Source: Apoda limacodes (taxonomy: Eukaryota > Arthropoda > Insecta > Lepidoptera > Limacodidae). From it: DNA of 64,000 nucleotides. Below the pieces are notes generated by a model that worked only from the letters and a program-made list of their open reading frames with translations, was not told the DNA's origin and did no database searches. This document shows positions 23,153 through 35,362 of the stretch, in pieces. Made by a program: the position numbers and the translations under genes. Positions within the stretch are counted from its first letter, which is position 1, and each line of letters opens with the position of its first letter. The stretch covers positions 1,512,959 to 1,576,958 of the forward strand of contig OX291542.1 in assembly GCA_946406115.1 (NCBI GenBank), read 5' to 3'.

Positions 23153-23890
23153 TTAATTTTCTTCGATTTCCCAAAAACGCTGAAGGGAGTCAGCGAGCGA
23201 GAATCCTGCCTGCACCGACGAATCCGTAGACGTTGAGCGGCGAGAGAATGTGCTAGGCCCATAATTACAGATTCGAAACCAACCTAGCAACCCAAGGACA
23301 TCAGCGCCAAGCAGAAGCTCTACAGGAACAGGTAGATGGAACCTTTCATTGGCCAACTGCAGACCGGAAGAGATATCAAGGACGTCCGTCGGCAGGGGCA
23401 CCTGAACGTGATGACCCAAAATATCCCTCAGGACAATAGCTCCTACTTGATACCTCATACTAGGATGGAGTAAGTAGGAAAAGGAAAATGAGACCATACC
23501 CACGACATTATCCACCCGTAGACCCTCTACTCTAGAAATCTCATAACTCCGCGAACTTAGCTGCAAGCGGAGACGCTTCACCAGCCACAGCGATATAAGA
23601 CGCCCCTGAGCGCCTGAATCCAAAATGGCGCGCACAACTACACCTAGGTCCGCGCGGTGAATGGACAAGAACCTGCGCGATGGGCAAAACAGTTGTGATA
23701 GGTGCTGGAGAGGCTGATGTAGCGGCTGCCACGAGTCAACGGGCGTTTGCCCGACCCGAGCGCCGAACTTGGCCCCGGGGCTCCTGTGGCTCATAATGCC
23801 CCACGCTAGGGCCCGTATAAGCATACGGGTCCCACGCGGGCATAAATGGCTGCCGAGACGCGCGTGCCATCGGCGGCACGCGATAGCCAC
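23153..23890 (-). pseudogene. BEL/Pao protease region
   Basis: 245-codon open frame; the active-site motif DSGAQ lies near residue 93 and LLLGADVLG near 200, the two ends of a BEL/Pao-type retropepsin. GC-rich third positions differ from the AT-rich surroundings. Confidence 0.8.
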
Positions 23891-24289
23891 TGGATCCTGC
23901 CCTCAACTCGTGAGTAACGCGAGGACGCTCTGCGATAGGGAGGGGCAGAGGCTCATCTTCCGTGTAACGTGCCCGCTCCGCGATACCTACCTGAGCGGAA
24001 GGGGCACGAGAGGGTGGTGACTCGCGATGAACCCCCGCCCGTGCAAGACATAGACACACCTCCATGTGCCAAACGAGGACTATCCTCTCGGATGTGCATA
24101 CATAGACTAATAGTAATATTTAGTATTACACGTCAATATACAAAAATCTTATCGATAAACATTGTTAGATAGGTAGGTATTTACCTAAACATTACCATTA
24201 TTTTCAAAAATAACAATACAGAATACAATAATATTTAACCAACATGTCAGTAGTATAAATAGAACAAAAATAAATAAATTTAATTAAAT

Positions 24290-24655
24290 TTAAAGATTGT
24301 TCAAATTATATGTGTCGATTTAATTATAAATTAGGAATAAAATTGCATGTCAGTTATATTTTAGGTCAAAAAACTTTTCTATGCTATAGAACACTTGGTC
24401 GACAAGCCAACGCTTTAGTCTTATTTTAAAACCATTTGTAGTTGGGGCGTTAATGACGCCTTTTGGTAAGTGGTTGTACAATGTAGGTCCTATCACCTGA
24501 ATTAGCTTTCTGGATTTTTCTAGGCCACAGCTCACTGTTTGAAGCTTTCCACGGTTCCGGGTTTTATAATGGTGTCTATCTTTGTTTTTTGCAAAGTACG
24601 AAATATTTTCCCTTACATATATGGCAATAGTCTTACACAAATCGGGGTTGTGACC
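24290..24655 (-). mobile_element. LINE 3' fragment inserted in the BEL/Pao element
   Basis: Minus-strand frame IYVRENISYFAKNKDRHHYKTR, IGPTLYNHLPKGVINAP, FKIRLKRWLVDQVFYS is an ORF2 C-terminus of CR1/Jockey type. It joins the zinc knuckle of BEL at 24656. AT-rich 3' UTR follows to about 24090. Confidence 0.78.
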
Positions 24656-25664
24656 CCCACCACACTCTGAGCAAGGTTGCGGCTGTCGCCAGTCCTGGGC
24701 TAGGTGTTCCCCCAAACAATATTAAGGGCCGAAACGACCCGGTACCTCGCGATGTCCTGAGACGAGGTTGCTGACGTAGTCCAGACCGGGCCGGAGATCG
24801 TCACGGTCCCGGTTGTTGCTCGGCGGGGAGATTTTCGAGCTTCCTACTTTGGTCCTACAAATACGACACTAAGGTGTTGAAAAGGTATATGTGACGCCGA
24901 GTTACCTCCGTGCAATTTTTCAAAACGAGCCTTAATGTCATTTGGCAATTTGTTCAATACAATGTGCAACAATAAAAATGACCTCTCGGTCACAGGGAAT
25001 TTTAGACCCCTCAACGCATTCGTCGCCACCAAAATAGGGCTAACCAGGTCCGACCTCAGCTGGTCGACCGATAATAGCTGAGAAATCTCTTAAATGGCAG
25101 CTACATGTGTATCCGCAATGCGACGGTTATTTTGGTACCGCTTAACTAATAACTCCCTGGCTATGTTATAATTGACATCGATGATGTCCAAATGTTTTAC
25201 TAAACCGAAAGGCTCACCCCTGATAGAAGTAAAAAGTTAGCTTAATTTTTGTGAGTCAGATAGTGCGTCCGTCAGTCAGTCCGGCGATGTACAATCAATC
25301 AAAAATTTTGATGAAATCGTCCCCTAGTGACATACAGAAATCATAATCTGAACTAGCCGCCTGTAAAGTAGTTTCATCCTCTGTTATCGACCAGAGACCC
25401 TGATAAGCAGAATCCAACTAGCGAGTCCAACTCTTGTCGGAAACTGTGCAGCCCTTTGCTTCAAGGCGAAAACCCTATCCTCCTTTTTAATCAACGCAGC
25501 CCACAAGAAAACCATCTTGATAGTGCTAGGTAGTTTATTATGTGTGTGTAACTGAAACGAATAAACAGTCAGCCCTCAGCCTTGGTCTTCGCTTGACATT
25601 GCCTCGACGTTACACTGGCGACGAGCTATTATTAATAAGACACCGCGCGTTTCAATAACAAAAC

Positions 25665-27009
25665 ATGCCTATCGGCAAAGTAGAACCGTTTGATTTGAAC
25701 TCTAAACAGTGGTCCGCTTATGTGTATTTGTGAAACAATTTATTTTACTAAATGATATTAAAAAGGAATTACATTTACCAACCATAATTACAGTGGTTGG
25801 AGAGGCGACATATACACTCGTGTGTGACTTATGTGCGCCGGCGCACCTAGAAAGTTTAACTTTTGATATTTTAGTAAGTAAAGTACAGGAACATTTGGAA
25901 CCACAACGATCAGAAATTGCCGAACGACACATTTTCGCTTACGGAGACAACGCGTTGGAGAAACACTCTCGGAGTATTTGCAAAATTTGAAACATTTAGC
26001 GGCAACGTGCAACTTCGGAACAGGCTTTGAAGAAAATCTCAGGGATCAATTTGTTTCCGGCCTACATAGTGAAGCAATGAGATCGAGAATATTTTCAGAG
26101 AAAAATATTGACTACAAAAAGGCTGTGGAGCTGGCCATGGCGCTGGAAGCCGCAGATAAGCATGCGGAAGTTAGCGGAACAAACAAGATGGCGGCAGGCC
26201 TAGGTGGTAGCGGTGCGAACATGCCAGAATCTGATACGGTACACCGAATGACAGCGAGACGCGGAGGGCGAGGCGTGGACCACACTAACAGCGGCGAGGG
26301 GAGCACAGGCATGGGCGCTAGCGGGCGAAACCGGGCAGCTATGGGCAGCAGCGGCGGCGGCGGCGCAGGGGTGTCAACACAAGGTGCTCGGCATGGCGGC
26401 GCTACAAGAAACGGCGTAGAAGGCAATATACTCGGTCAAAACACGTCAACATGTTGGCGTTGTGGGAGATCGCATCGAGCGGAGAGGTGTCGGTTTTCTA
26501 ATTACAATTGTGATTCGTGTGGACAAAGAGGCCATTTAAAAGTCATGTGTGATAAAATAAACAAAGGTGCGAGAGTGAACACGCGGCAATATTATCTCGG
26601 TGACATGTCCGATGATGAATTTAATAATTTATCTGTTTGCACTTCTGGTAACCAACCTTTTTTTATAGACATTAAGGTAAATAATGTTGCTGTTAAGTGT
26701 GAAATGGACACTGGTAGCCGCATTTCATTTCAATTTTATAACGAAAAATTTGGCCACATGTTGATACATAGTGATTGTTTAATTTTAAAATGTTATGCGG
26801 GTACACGAATTGAGCCATTAGGTTTTATTAAAGTAGACATCTCGTTAAACGAACACAAAGCTAAAAACCAAAATGTGTACATAATCAAGGGAGGGGGCAG
26901 GCCTCTCCTAGGCCGCGATTGGCTGCGAGCTTTGAACATTAATCAGATAAATTTTAACAACATTGACGAGGATCAGTTCGTAATAACTGATTTACGACTA
27001 ACTGATTAA
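25665..27009 (+). pseudogene. Gypsy gag and protease
   Basis: Gag begins MPIGKVEPFD at 25665. One stop and a frameshift near 25940-25975 split it from LQNLKHLAATCNFG. Two CCHC zinc knuckles follow (CWRCGRSHRAERC, CDSCGQRGHLKVMC) after a Gly/Ala-rich linker. The protease site reads MDTGSRIS in place of the usual DTGA, then PLLGRDWL. The second part (343 codons) is open. Confidence 0.85.
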
Positions 27010-27791
27010 CTGAATTGCAAAGAATTTCCGCAAGTTTTTAGCGATAAGGTAGGCACGGCAAGAAAACAATTAAGTTAGAATTGAAGGATGAGAGTGGCGT
27101 GTTCGTGCGGGCGCGTCCCGTACCGCTGGCGTTGCGCGCGTGCGTTGAACGTGAGCTGGAGCGGCTAGAGCGCGACGGCACCATCGTTAGGGTTGATCAC
27201 TCAGAGTACGGGACCCCGATCGTTCCCGTCGTTAAGGCGAATGGCGATATAAGAATCTGCGGTGATTATAAAATCACCATTAATCCCAAACTTAAACGCG
27301 ATTACTACCTGCTCCCGCGAAGTTTCTTGCCGGTTCTTCTCAGTACAAGGTCTCCCGCCCTGTAGACTTACGAACCGATGGCGTAGTGACATTCATAAGT
27401 GCTCAATTATTGTAGCCTAATCTGAATAAAATTATATTGAATTGAATTGAATTGAATTGAAGAATTGTTTGCAACCCTTAGTAATGGGGAGGAATTTACA
27501 AAAATTGACCTCCAGCACGCTTACGAACAACTAATTTTGGAAAAAGAGTCCCAACGGTTAACAACCCTTACAACTCCCGTGGGAACTTTTTCCTATTGTC
27601 GAGTACCTTACGGTGTCTCGTGCATCCCGGAAAAATTCCAAAAATTAATGGAAGAGACATTACGAGGCATCCCTGGTACAGTAGTATTCCTTGATGATAT
27701 ATGTGTCACTGGAAAAAATCGTACAGACCACCTAAACAATCTCCGAGCAGTTCTCGCGCGGTTACGTGAAATGGGCTTAACAGTAAAATAA
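27010..27791 (+). pseudogene. Gypsy reverse transcriptase, split by a SINE-like insertion
   Basis: RT motifs GTPIVPVVKANGDIRICGDYK, then an insertion at 27337-27461, then FTKIDLQHAYEQL and the catalytic FLDDI, ending LREMGLTVK with a stop. The LPR/EELFATL junction is restored if the insertion is removed. Confidence 0.85.
27337..27461 (+). mobile_element. Short retroelement tail inserted in Gypsy RT
   Basis: TTTCTTGCCGGTTCTTCTCA at the head, CTGAATAAAATTA and an (ATTGA)n tail at the end, flanked by GAAG. This is the layout of a common lepidopteran LINE/SINE 3' end; a reverse-oriented relative starts at 42960. Confidence 0.75.
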
Positions 27792-27799
27792 AATAAATG

Positions 27800-29300
27800 C
27801 AAATTTTTGCAAAGTAGTGTGACGTATTTAGGATTCGTCATAGATAAAAACGGCTTACATCCCGCCCGACCCAGGCGGCCGTTAGTATTGTCAGTAGATA
27901 GCAGCGCGTACGGCGTGGGCGCGGTCCTCGCGCATCGATACGAGGACGGCAGCGAGCGGCCCGTCAGCTGCGCGTCGAGGACACTCACGCCAGCGGAAAG
28001 GAACTATAGCCAACTAGATAAAGAGGCCCTTGCTATATATTACGGAGTGTGCAAACATCATGAATTTTTGTACGGAAGGCACTTTTTATTACGTTCGGAC
28101 CACAAGCTTCTTACACATATTTTTGGAAAAAAGGGGGGCATACCACAAACGGCAGCGAGTAGACTGTAGCGTTGGGCGACGCGTTTAGCGGGATACGAGT
28201 TTGAAATAGAATTACAAACGTTCGGAAAACAACGTACCAGTGGATGCGTTACCCCGTCTTCCATTGAAAGAAAACGCAGCTACTGTGGAAAAATATTCAA
28301 AATCCTACTTGAACTTTATAGATGACGCTAAACCTATCAATTTTAAGGATGTGGCGAAAGAAACAAAAAAAGATTCATTTCTTAGTAAAATTCTCGGTTA
28401 TATAATGTTCGGTTGGCAAAGTTACACACAAAGTGAAAATGAAAAACCATATTTCGCTCGTAAAAATGATTTATATATTAAGTTAGGATGTATCATTTAT
28501 AAATATCGCATTGTTATTCCACAATCAATTAAAAAAAAAGTACTAAGTGAAATTCATGAAGGTCATGTTGGCATGAATAAAATGAAATCTATCGCACGCA
28601 GTTATGTGTACTGGCCCAGGCTAGACAGTGACATTAAGGATACATGTCGAGCATGTGGTACGTGCTGTGCAGTTAGGGATGCTCCAGCCCGTGCTCCACT
28701 TTACCCATGGGAGTTCCCACTGAACCCCTGGTACAGGGTGCACGCAGATTTTGCGGATTGTGCGGGCAAACGGTACCTAGTCATGGTCGATGCACATTCC
28801 AAGTGGATTAAAGCTATCCAAATGAATAGCACTACGGCGACAGCAACGATAAATGCGATAAGGTCGATTTTTGTGCGTTTCGGTCTGCCCGCTCCGTTCT
28901 TAAGTGAGGAATTTAAACAATATTGCCAAAATAATTATATTAGGCACATTACAAGTGCACCATACAGACCTCAAGGGAATGGATAGGCTGAAAATGCTGT
29001 AAAAACAATAAAAAAAACTATAAAAAAGCTGTATTGTAGGGTAAGGACATTTCTAAGGCTTTACATATTTTTTTATTTCAATACCGCAACTGTGAGCACG
29101 CGACGACAGGCGTGTCACCTGCCGTGAGGCACAGGCGCGTCAGCAAGCCTCGGCCGGCGGGAACATGCGCGACGTAAAGGTAGGAGACACGGTACTTGCC
29201 CGCGACTACACCGCGAAGGGGGATAAATGGTCCAAAGGCAAAATCGTTTCTAAAACTGGACCAGTTTCATATAAGATAGACGTCTGAGGGGGTGTAGAGT
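27800..29300 (+). pseudogene. Gypsy RNase H and integrase
   Basis: RNase H: VTYLGFVIDKNG, LSVDSSAYGVGAVL, LDKEALAIYYGV, LRSDHKLLTHIF. Integrase: zinc finger HEGHVGMNKM…CRACGTC, core HADFADCAGKRYLVMVDAHSKW. The second catalytic Asp region (normally DNG) is deleted before EEFKQYC, and a stop precedes AEN. Degraded C-terminal frames continue to about 29300. Confidence 0.82.
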
Positions 29301-29829
29301 GGAGACGACATCAGGACCAAATCATCTCGGTAAACAATAGAAGATACTCATTACCGCGGACTTGTTCGAACGAGACCGAGGAAGTAGAGCAAAATTCAGA
29401 TATTCCCGAAATAACAGATACCGACGGCTGCGGCGACGAACTGGAAAACACGGCACGTAGCGATGCAACTGTTACAGCGCCAAATAAGCCAACAGAGTAT
29501 GGACCCGATCAGGAGCTAACCCCTCCACCGCCGGGTGCATCTGATCGAGCTATTCGCGCCTACATTAGAGATAAAAATAAACAAAATACCACTTAAATAA
29601 ATTTAGTATATAATAGGTATATATAATAAGATAAGATATTTACAACTTCATTATTTGTTGTGTTGCTTTGCCTGTAGTTAGATATTCGATCAACTGTGAT
29701 TTTTATATATATTTTCATTATTTACTGTATTTCTGTTTGTGTCAATTGACGTTGCCTCGACGTTACTAGATTCGTCAAGATAGCCTTCAGCTCCTTAATC
29801 GATGAAGTCATTTTTTATAATTAAAATGC

Positions 29830-30350
29830 ACACACAAAGAAAAACCCAAAACAGAAAAAAACAAACAAACGTTTCTGTTACAGTAAACAACTTTATAAAA
29901 TGTAGATAAACCTGACTACACAATTACACAAATAAATACGTTATCTTAATCCGTAACAAGCAAAAAATATAAACCTACTTATTCCGATACCAAAAAATGT
30001 AGGTAATAACTCTCTAAAATATTCGAATTGTCCGACTAATAAGATAATATAAAACCGGTACCTATCTACAACGTGTCACGAAGTCACGACTTGTAAATGA
30101 ATTTACCAAATGTAAATCCGACGCGGCCCAAACGATTTGTAATACGACCCAATTAAAACAAAAACAAAACTAACTAACCGAACCACGCTCTGCTACCAAA
30201 CTGTTACTTTATAGTTGGGCCGTACTTGGGCCGTAAGAAGATTATATTTATGTACTTACGTTTGGTCTAGACCGGTCACGAGTAAACGAGTATTGTGAAT
30301 AGATGTATGTAGCGTGTGAATGTATGTATGTAGTGTGTAATAGGTTTTAC
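29830..30350. other. Unassigned intergenic sequence
   Basis: AT-rich, no gene recognised; BEL/Pao leader sequence may extend into the first part. Confidence 0.35.
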
Positions 30351-30356
30351 TCTTTA

Positions 30357-30716
30357 GGCCCGGGAACGCGTCTTCTCGGACGGACTCCTCCTCAGCTGCA
30401 GACGAAACGATCTGTTAGATTAGACGACATGGCCTCTACTTTAACTGATGATATTCCAATGCACCACACTTCTACACAAACTTTCGCACTTAATGACCAC
30501 AACACCAAGAAGCAATATACAGACTCAGTTCTAAAAACTGTCTCATCAAAAAACCGACAGTCGGCCGATTCCAACTGTATTAACGGACTGACGTATACAG
30601 ACTTGCGCGACGAGCTGCGTGACCTTACGTCGCCAAGGATTTTACAAGACTGCCGCGAACGCGCGGTGAAAAGAAAAACTAACTCGCTATCGGCTATATT
30701 ATTTATTTGGACTTGA
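30357..30716 (+). CDS. Unrecognised ORF or exon
   Basis: A plus-strand frame opens behind a good acceptor-like TTTTACTCTTTAG and runs about 120 codons to TGA. Composition looks coding: mixed polar residues, TYTDLRDELRDLTSPRILQ, basic ERAVKRK, and C or G at many third positions. No domain recognised. It may be a terminal exon of a plus-strand host gene, or a relic of a transposon protein. No matching upstream exon was found. Confidence 0.3.
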   Translation, partial: GPGTRLLGRTPPQLQTKRSVRLDDMASTLTDDIPMHHTSTQTFALNDHNTKKQYTDSVLKTVSSKNRQSADSNCINGLTYTDLRDELRDLTSPRILQDCRERAVKRKTNSLSAILFIWT

Positions 30717-30759
30717 TTTACTTACTGAAAATTTTATTCTACAATGGGCATATTATCTT

Positions 30760-31640
30760 TGTACCCCTTTATACTCTTATATTTAGAGATGAAGAGGCGG
30801 GGCGGCGCTGGGCCCGTAGGCACTTGCCTACTACATTGCCTATATGGATAATTCGGGACTGACTGAATCCACTCAAAGCTTAAGAAAATAGATAAAACAT
30901 TTAAAGAACGTTCTTACAATAAAATCACTGTTGAAGTAGAGATATAAACTTGTCAGTAAAGCTTATTCAAATAAAGACTACTATGAATAAAATGCATGGC
31001 ATAAAATAAAGTTGTCAACATTAAAATTTATAAGAACGACAGCTGGAAGGTTTCTTTTGCCCAGAACGCTATTTTGATTCCGAACACTAGTAACTTGTAG
31101 TTTATTGACTACCAAAAAAGTTATATAATGTAATATAGCCTAATTTGAGCACATTTGCCACCATTCATAGATAGATAAATAAATTTATTTACCACACACA
31201 AATTGACATACAAAAAAAGAACCAATAGAAAGTAAAAAGTACTTAACTAAATATTCTCAATTTTTAAAACTTATTAATGTCTAACATAACATAAATTGAA
31301 ACCTATGTCTCATGAAGGTGTGCCAAATTGGCTGTAAATAGCTCAGCACAAGCTGCGTGTCACTGGACACACAACGCTGATTTTCACCTGGAGCTTGGGT
31401 TGAAGAAACATCATTCTAAACCTATTCTAATTTAATTTTTATATCTTTCCTTAAATTAATAGAGTTGTAATGTTACATAAAGCTCAAATAGTAATAACAA
31501 AAAATAATAAAAAAGACCAAACATTGAAAAATTAATAATACATTGACACACGTACATATGTATAAAAGCTAATCTTATAACATATTGTTAATTTTATAAA
31601 TACCTAAAATATAAAAAGATAAAAAAATATTTAATTAGGG
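30760..31640. other. Intergenic sequence with a LINE 3' end (minus)
   Basis: 31165-31195 (GATAGATAAATAAATTTATT) matches, in reverse, the poly-T-like terminal signature of CR1-like LINEs seen at 36001. The rest is unassigned. Confidence 0.45.
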
Positions 31641-32020
31641 AAATTATGTAATCTCCTAGCTACAGAAGTTCCGATACCTTCAAATTATATAATCTCCAAG
31701 TTACATAAGTTCCGACACATTCAAATTATGTAATCTCGTAGCTACAGAAGTTTCGATACATTCAAATTATGTAATCTCCTAGCTACAAAAGTTCCGATAC
31801 ATTCAAATTATGTACCTAATCTCCTAGCTACAGAAGATTCGATACATTCAAATTATGTAATCTCCTAGCTACAGAAGTTCCGATATATTCAAATTATGTA
31901 ATCTTGTAGCTACAGAAGTTTCGATACATTCAAATTATGTAATCTCGTAGCTACAATAGGTCCGATACATTCAAATTATGTAATCTCCTAGCTACAGAAG
32001 TTCCGATACATTCAAATTAT
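31641..32020 (+). repeat. 41-bp satellite, nine copies
   Basis: Unit AAATTATGTAATCTCCTAGC…; starts at 31641, 31682, 31723, 31764, 31805, 31850, 31891, 31932 and 31973. All steps are 41 except one of 45 caused by a 4-bp insertion. Unrelated to the other tandem arrays. Confidence 0.93.
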
Positions 32021-32264
32021 TTTTTTGAATACCATGTTTTCTAACTTCATAAATCCTTTCTATTTTATTGGATCAGTTTTTAGTGAAATTTTTTCATGGT
32101 GATTTATCGTACCTATGACCATATATCCTAAATATGGGGCAGGTAGTTTTGATGGATTCAAAATCAAACAGTTATTTTTAGACCACTCAAAAATTATATT
32201 TAAGAGCCGTCTTACAGCCCTCTAGCGCCGCCATTAGATATCCTCAATTTCCTCTTAGTAGAAT

Positions 32265-32640
32265 TGTTGGAAATATAAAACATTTGGATTTAAGGAATCC
32301 TTTTTTACGAAGAGAAAATTGAGGCAGAGGCAATTATTCTGATTATGCAACTTTTAAATTGCTTCGTGAAAGGTAAAAGAGAGTAGAGAAAGAGTGTCAC
32401 AGTCATTACATCAGTAAAGTTGAAACTTGCATCCATGGAAACAGTTCTGGTCTTATATTAAATCTAAGAATAAATCCCAGGAAATAACACATATAAAAAA
32501 CACAAAAACCAGTAAAGTTTCCACAAATTATACTAATACATATAGCAGCATAACATTTCATAACGAGACAGTTACAAATAAAAAATCAAATAAGAATTAT
32601 AATTTTGATTCTTTTGATGAGTTATAAGTTTATTATAAGT
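32265..32640 (+). mobile_element. LINE family C fragment, plus strand (inverted partner)
   Basis: 32335-32480 repeats, in opposite orientation and with few changes, the ORF2 segment of LINE C at 34240-34400 (DYATFKLLRE, QFWSYIKSKNKSQ). Non-coding now. Confidence 0.8.
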
Positions 32641-34860
32641 TTTTGAATCTGAATTCTGAATTGAGATAGAGAGACATTAAATAGGTCTATTTTTGAAAAC
32701 ATATAATAAAATATTTGACAAGATCTAATTAAAAATGAGTTAGAAGCATAATTGGTTCTGGAGACTGGTATAGCAATGTTTAAACGTGGACATTTAAAAT
32801 TTATCCGGCTTTTAGGAGATATGGAGAATCTATCATATTTGTGATAATTTTAAATAAAAATATCTGCTCTCGCTCTATACGTTTAGTTTTAAGTGATGAA
32901 ATACTTAATCTGTTGTCATACGGTAATGGCTGTTTAATATTTCTAAATTCTAAGTGTTTCATTAGTTTATTATATATCCTCTGGATACTTTAAATATAAA
33001 TATTACAATGAGGGTTCCAAATATCAGAGGCGTACTCTAAAATAGATGTGACAAAAGAATTGAACAGAAGCATAATGGTTGATATCGAACGGAACTCTTT
33101 TCCTACCCTTAAAATGAAACCGAGTATTCGATAAGTGATGTATATGAGCATCAAAAAGCAGCATTACTATCCAGCAATAAACCTAGATCTCTCACCACGG
33201 TTACCCTGTTTATGTAATTACTATTTAATTTATATGTAAAATTAATAGGATTATTTTTACGCTGAATTTTATGACACTGCATTTTTTACGTTTAGGTTCA
33301 ATAGACTTTTTTTACAATAATCGCAAAGTCTATCTAGGTCTTTCTGAAGATATTCAAAATCGTCTGTTTTTTTTATAAATTTTTTGGTCATCAGCATACA
33401 TTAAAATAGAAGATTGCTTAATATTAAGAACTACATCATTCACGTATATATTGAAAAGCAGAGGACCTAGGTGGGAGCCCTGTGGTACACCTGATGTAAC
33501 TGGTACAAAAGAAAAACAGTAGCCTTTAACGGTTACAGGCTGAGATAGATCACGGCGGTAGGAGTCCAACCAACGGAGCAAGTCACTGTGTATGCCTGCA
33601 TATTTTAGTTCCTTTGTCAAAAGTTTATGTGTTATTTTGTCAAACGCTTTTGAATAAAAAGTATAAACCACGTCTACTTGAAAACCATTATCCATAGCAT
33701 TAATTATTACGTTTGTAAATTGAGTGAGATTAGTTTCTATTAACTTTTTACTCATAAATCTATGCCGTTGTTCAGCAATCAGATATCAGAACCGGAAAGA
33801 TATTAGCATAAATAATTCGATCAAACAGTCTAGGTATAAAATATATTTTTGAAATAGGACGATAATCTGCAATTTTGTGGTTATCACCACCCTTAAATAT
33901 AGTTATAACGAATGTCTGCTTCCATACAGCCGGCATTTCCCCTTGTTGTCTTTTATATATGTATAACGAATAAAATAGGCTTTTATGATATTGTTGTAAG
34001 AAAAAAGTTGGAATTCCTTTGGTAACATCTATATTTTTGAAGTATTTATGAACAATGTCTTTGGAAATAAAAGTAGAGCTTAAGTTAAGTATTTGATTTA
34101 TGTGTTCATAATCATATCCGATAAAATGATTGGAGCTCGTATCTCGTTGAAATACAGAATTAAAGTGTGTACTAAATAGTTCAGCTATATCTTTTCCATC
34201 ACTAGTTTCGCTGTCACTTAAAAACATTTCATCAGGAATGTCCTGGGATTTATTCTTAGATTTAATATAAGACCAGAACTGTTTCCTGTTTCCATGGATA
34301 TGAGTTTCAACTTTACCGATGTAAGGACTGTGAGACTCTTTCTCTACTCTCTTTTGCGTTTCACGAAGCAATTTAAAAGTTGCATAATCAGAATAATTGC
34401 CATTTTTTTCCACTTTGTGTGGTATTTGGTCTTTTCTTTTATAATTTTTATCAACGCCATTGAGTACCATATTGGGTATTTTATTTTATTATAGACGATT
34501 CTGGTTGGGACATGTTCAGCCATGACATTATTTAAGAGCTCGTAAAAAACGAAAAGTTATTTATGTCGTTGTTTCCAAATTATGTTTTCCAGTCAATTTT
34601 AGAAAGAGTTTTATAAATTTTGTCATAATCTCCGTTCCGAAAAAGATGTACTACTTGTGGCTGCGTAATTAAAGGAGTCAAATGTAGCTCAATTAATGTA
34701 ATATCTAAGGCAGGGTGACGAGCATCCTCTTTTACTACGGGTGAACTAGAGCGAAGAACAGTGCATGTCTAATTTCCTTAAATAAGATCTAATTTTCTAT
34801 TATTGATGTTTTGTATCAAATTAAACTGTTTTGAATTATTTAATGACATTGACATTTCTC
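32640..34860 (-). mobile_element. CR1/Jockey-like LINE family C, ORF2 remnant
   Basis: Minus strand: endonuclease end (SSPVVKEDARHPALDI), linker (QFWSYIKSKNKSQDIPDEMF), RT fingers (MPAVWKQTFVITIFKGGDNH, ADYRPIS), palm (VVYTFYSKAFDKITHK, GVPQGSHLGPLLFNIYVNDV, LMYADDQ). A frame break near 33356 leads to thumb remnants and a 3' UTR to 32640. The catalytic YADD is retained but frames are broken. Confidence 0.85.
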
Positions 34861-34889
34861 AATTAATCTACTAGAAATATTGTGCACAT

Positions 34890-35090
34890 TCCAGCTTCTT
34901 GATTTTGAGCTACCAGAATATTATTATCAGTGAGACAGTTGTAGTACCCCTATTCTGTCTAAATCCTGATTGTCGTGGCTCTGGTAATACATTATTTTTC
35001 TCTAAAATCTCCGAATGTTGGCTGTAGACAGCTTTCTCCAATATTTTGGAAGTACATGGCAATATATTTATTCTTGGGAATTGGTCGTAT
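34890..35090 (-). mobile_element. LINE RT fragment
   Basis: Minus-strand reading SKILEKAVYSQHSEILEKNN, LPEPRQSGFRQNRGTTTV corresponds to the RT finger-palm linker of a Jockey/CR1-like element. It is separate from LINE C. Confidence 0.65.
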
Positions 35091-35319
35091 AATTGCTATC
35101 ATCCATTTATCGTTTCATTATATCTATAAGTTGTATTGATACCGTTAACAGCGCTGTTAGTGCTTAAATAAGTGATTGATGATGATTCACAATTCATGCT
35201 AGTATTTGATGCTGTCTAGTACTTAGCTGTTATATATTCCAGCACAAGACAACCGAAAAATAAAATAAACTTGAAATTATTAAAATGATGAAAATTGGTT
35301 TATTATACAAAATAATAGT

Positions 35320-35325
35320 TTTATT
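35320..35325 (-). promoter_or_regulatory. Candidate polyadenylation signal after exon k
   Basis: AATAAA on the minus strand about 40 nt beyond the TGA of exon k; a second AATAAA sits at 35299-35304. It supports a transcript end here. Confidence 0.45.
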
Positions 35326-35362
35326 TAATAAATAGAACAAAGAGTTACTACTGTGAATGTTG

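Larger units (their letters stand above)
25530..29770 (+). mobile_element. Ty3/Gypsy LTR element, decayed, nested in BEL/Pao
   Basis: Plus strand, gag-pol order protease, RT, RNase H, integrase. The putative 5' LTR ends GCCTCGACGTTAC, followed by a TGGCGACGAG primer-binding-like site (25616). The same LTR end recurs near 29750. The flanking CTAG on both sides may be the 4-bp target duplication. LTRs are otherwise too diverged to align by eye. Confidence 0.8.
23150..29830 (-). mobile_element. BEL/Pao LTR element remnant, split by nested insertions
   Basis: Minus strand. Gag starts at about 29809 (MTSSIKELKAILTN), is cut by the Gypsy element, and resumes below 25530 with ALKQRAAQFPTRVG. Another frame carries SAYQGLWSITEDETTLQAAS, then KFPVTERSFLLLHIVLNKLP and a zinc knuckle CSECGGGHNPDLCK. 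After a LINE insertion there is a Pro/Arg-rich linker and an aspartic protease (AILDSGAQGRLISLW, then LLLGADVLG). No RT or integrase remains below 23150 and no LTR is recognised. Many stops and frameshifts. Confidence 0.8.

Noticed and set aside
31641..32020. Regular 41-bp repeat as a CRISPR-like array
   Set aside because: No unique spacers, no cas genes, eukaryotic context; it is a satellite.
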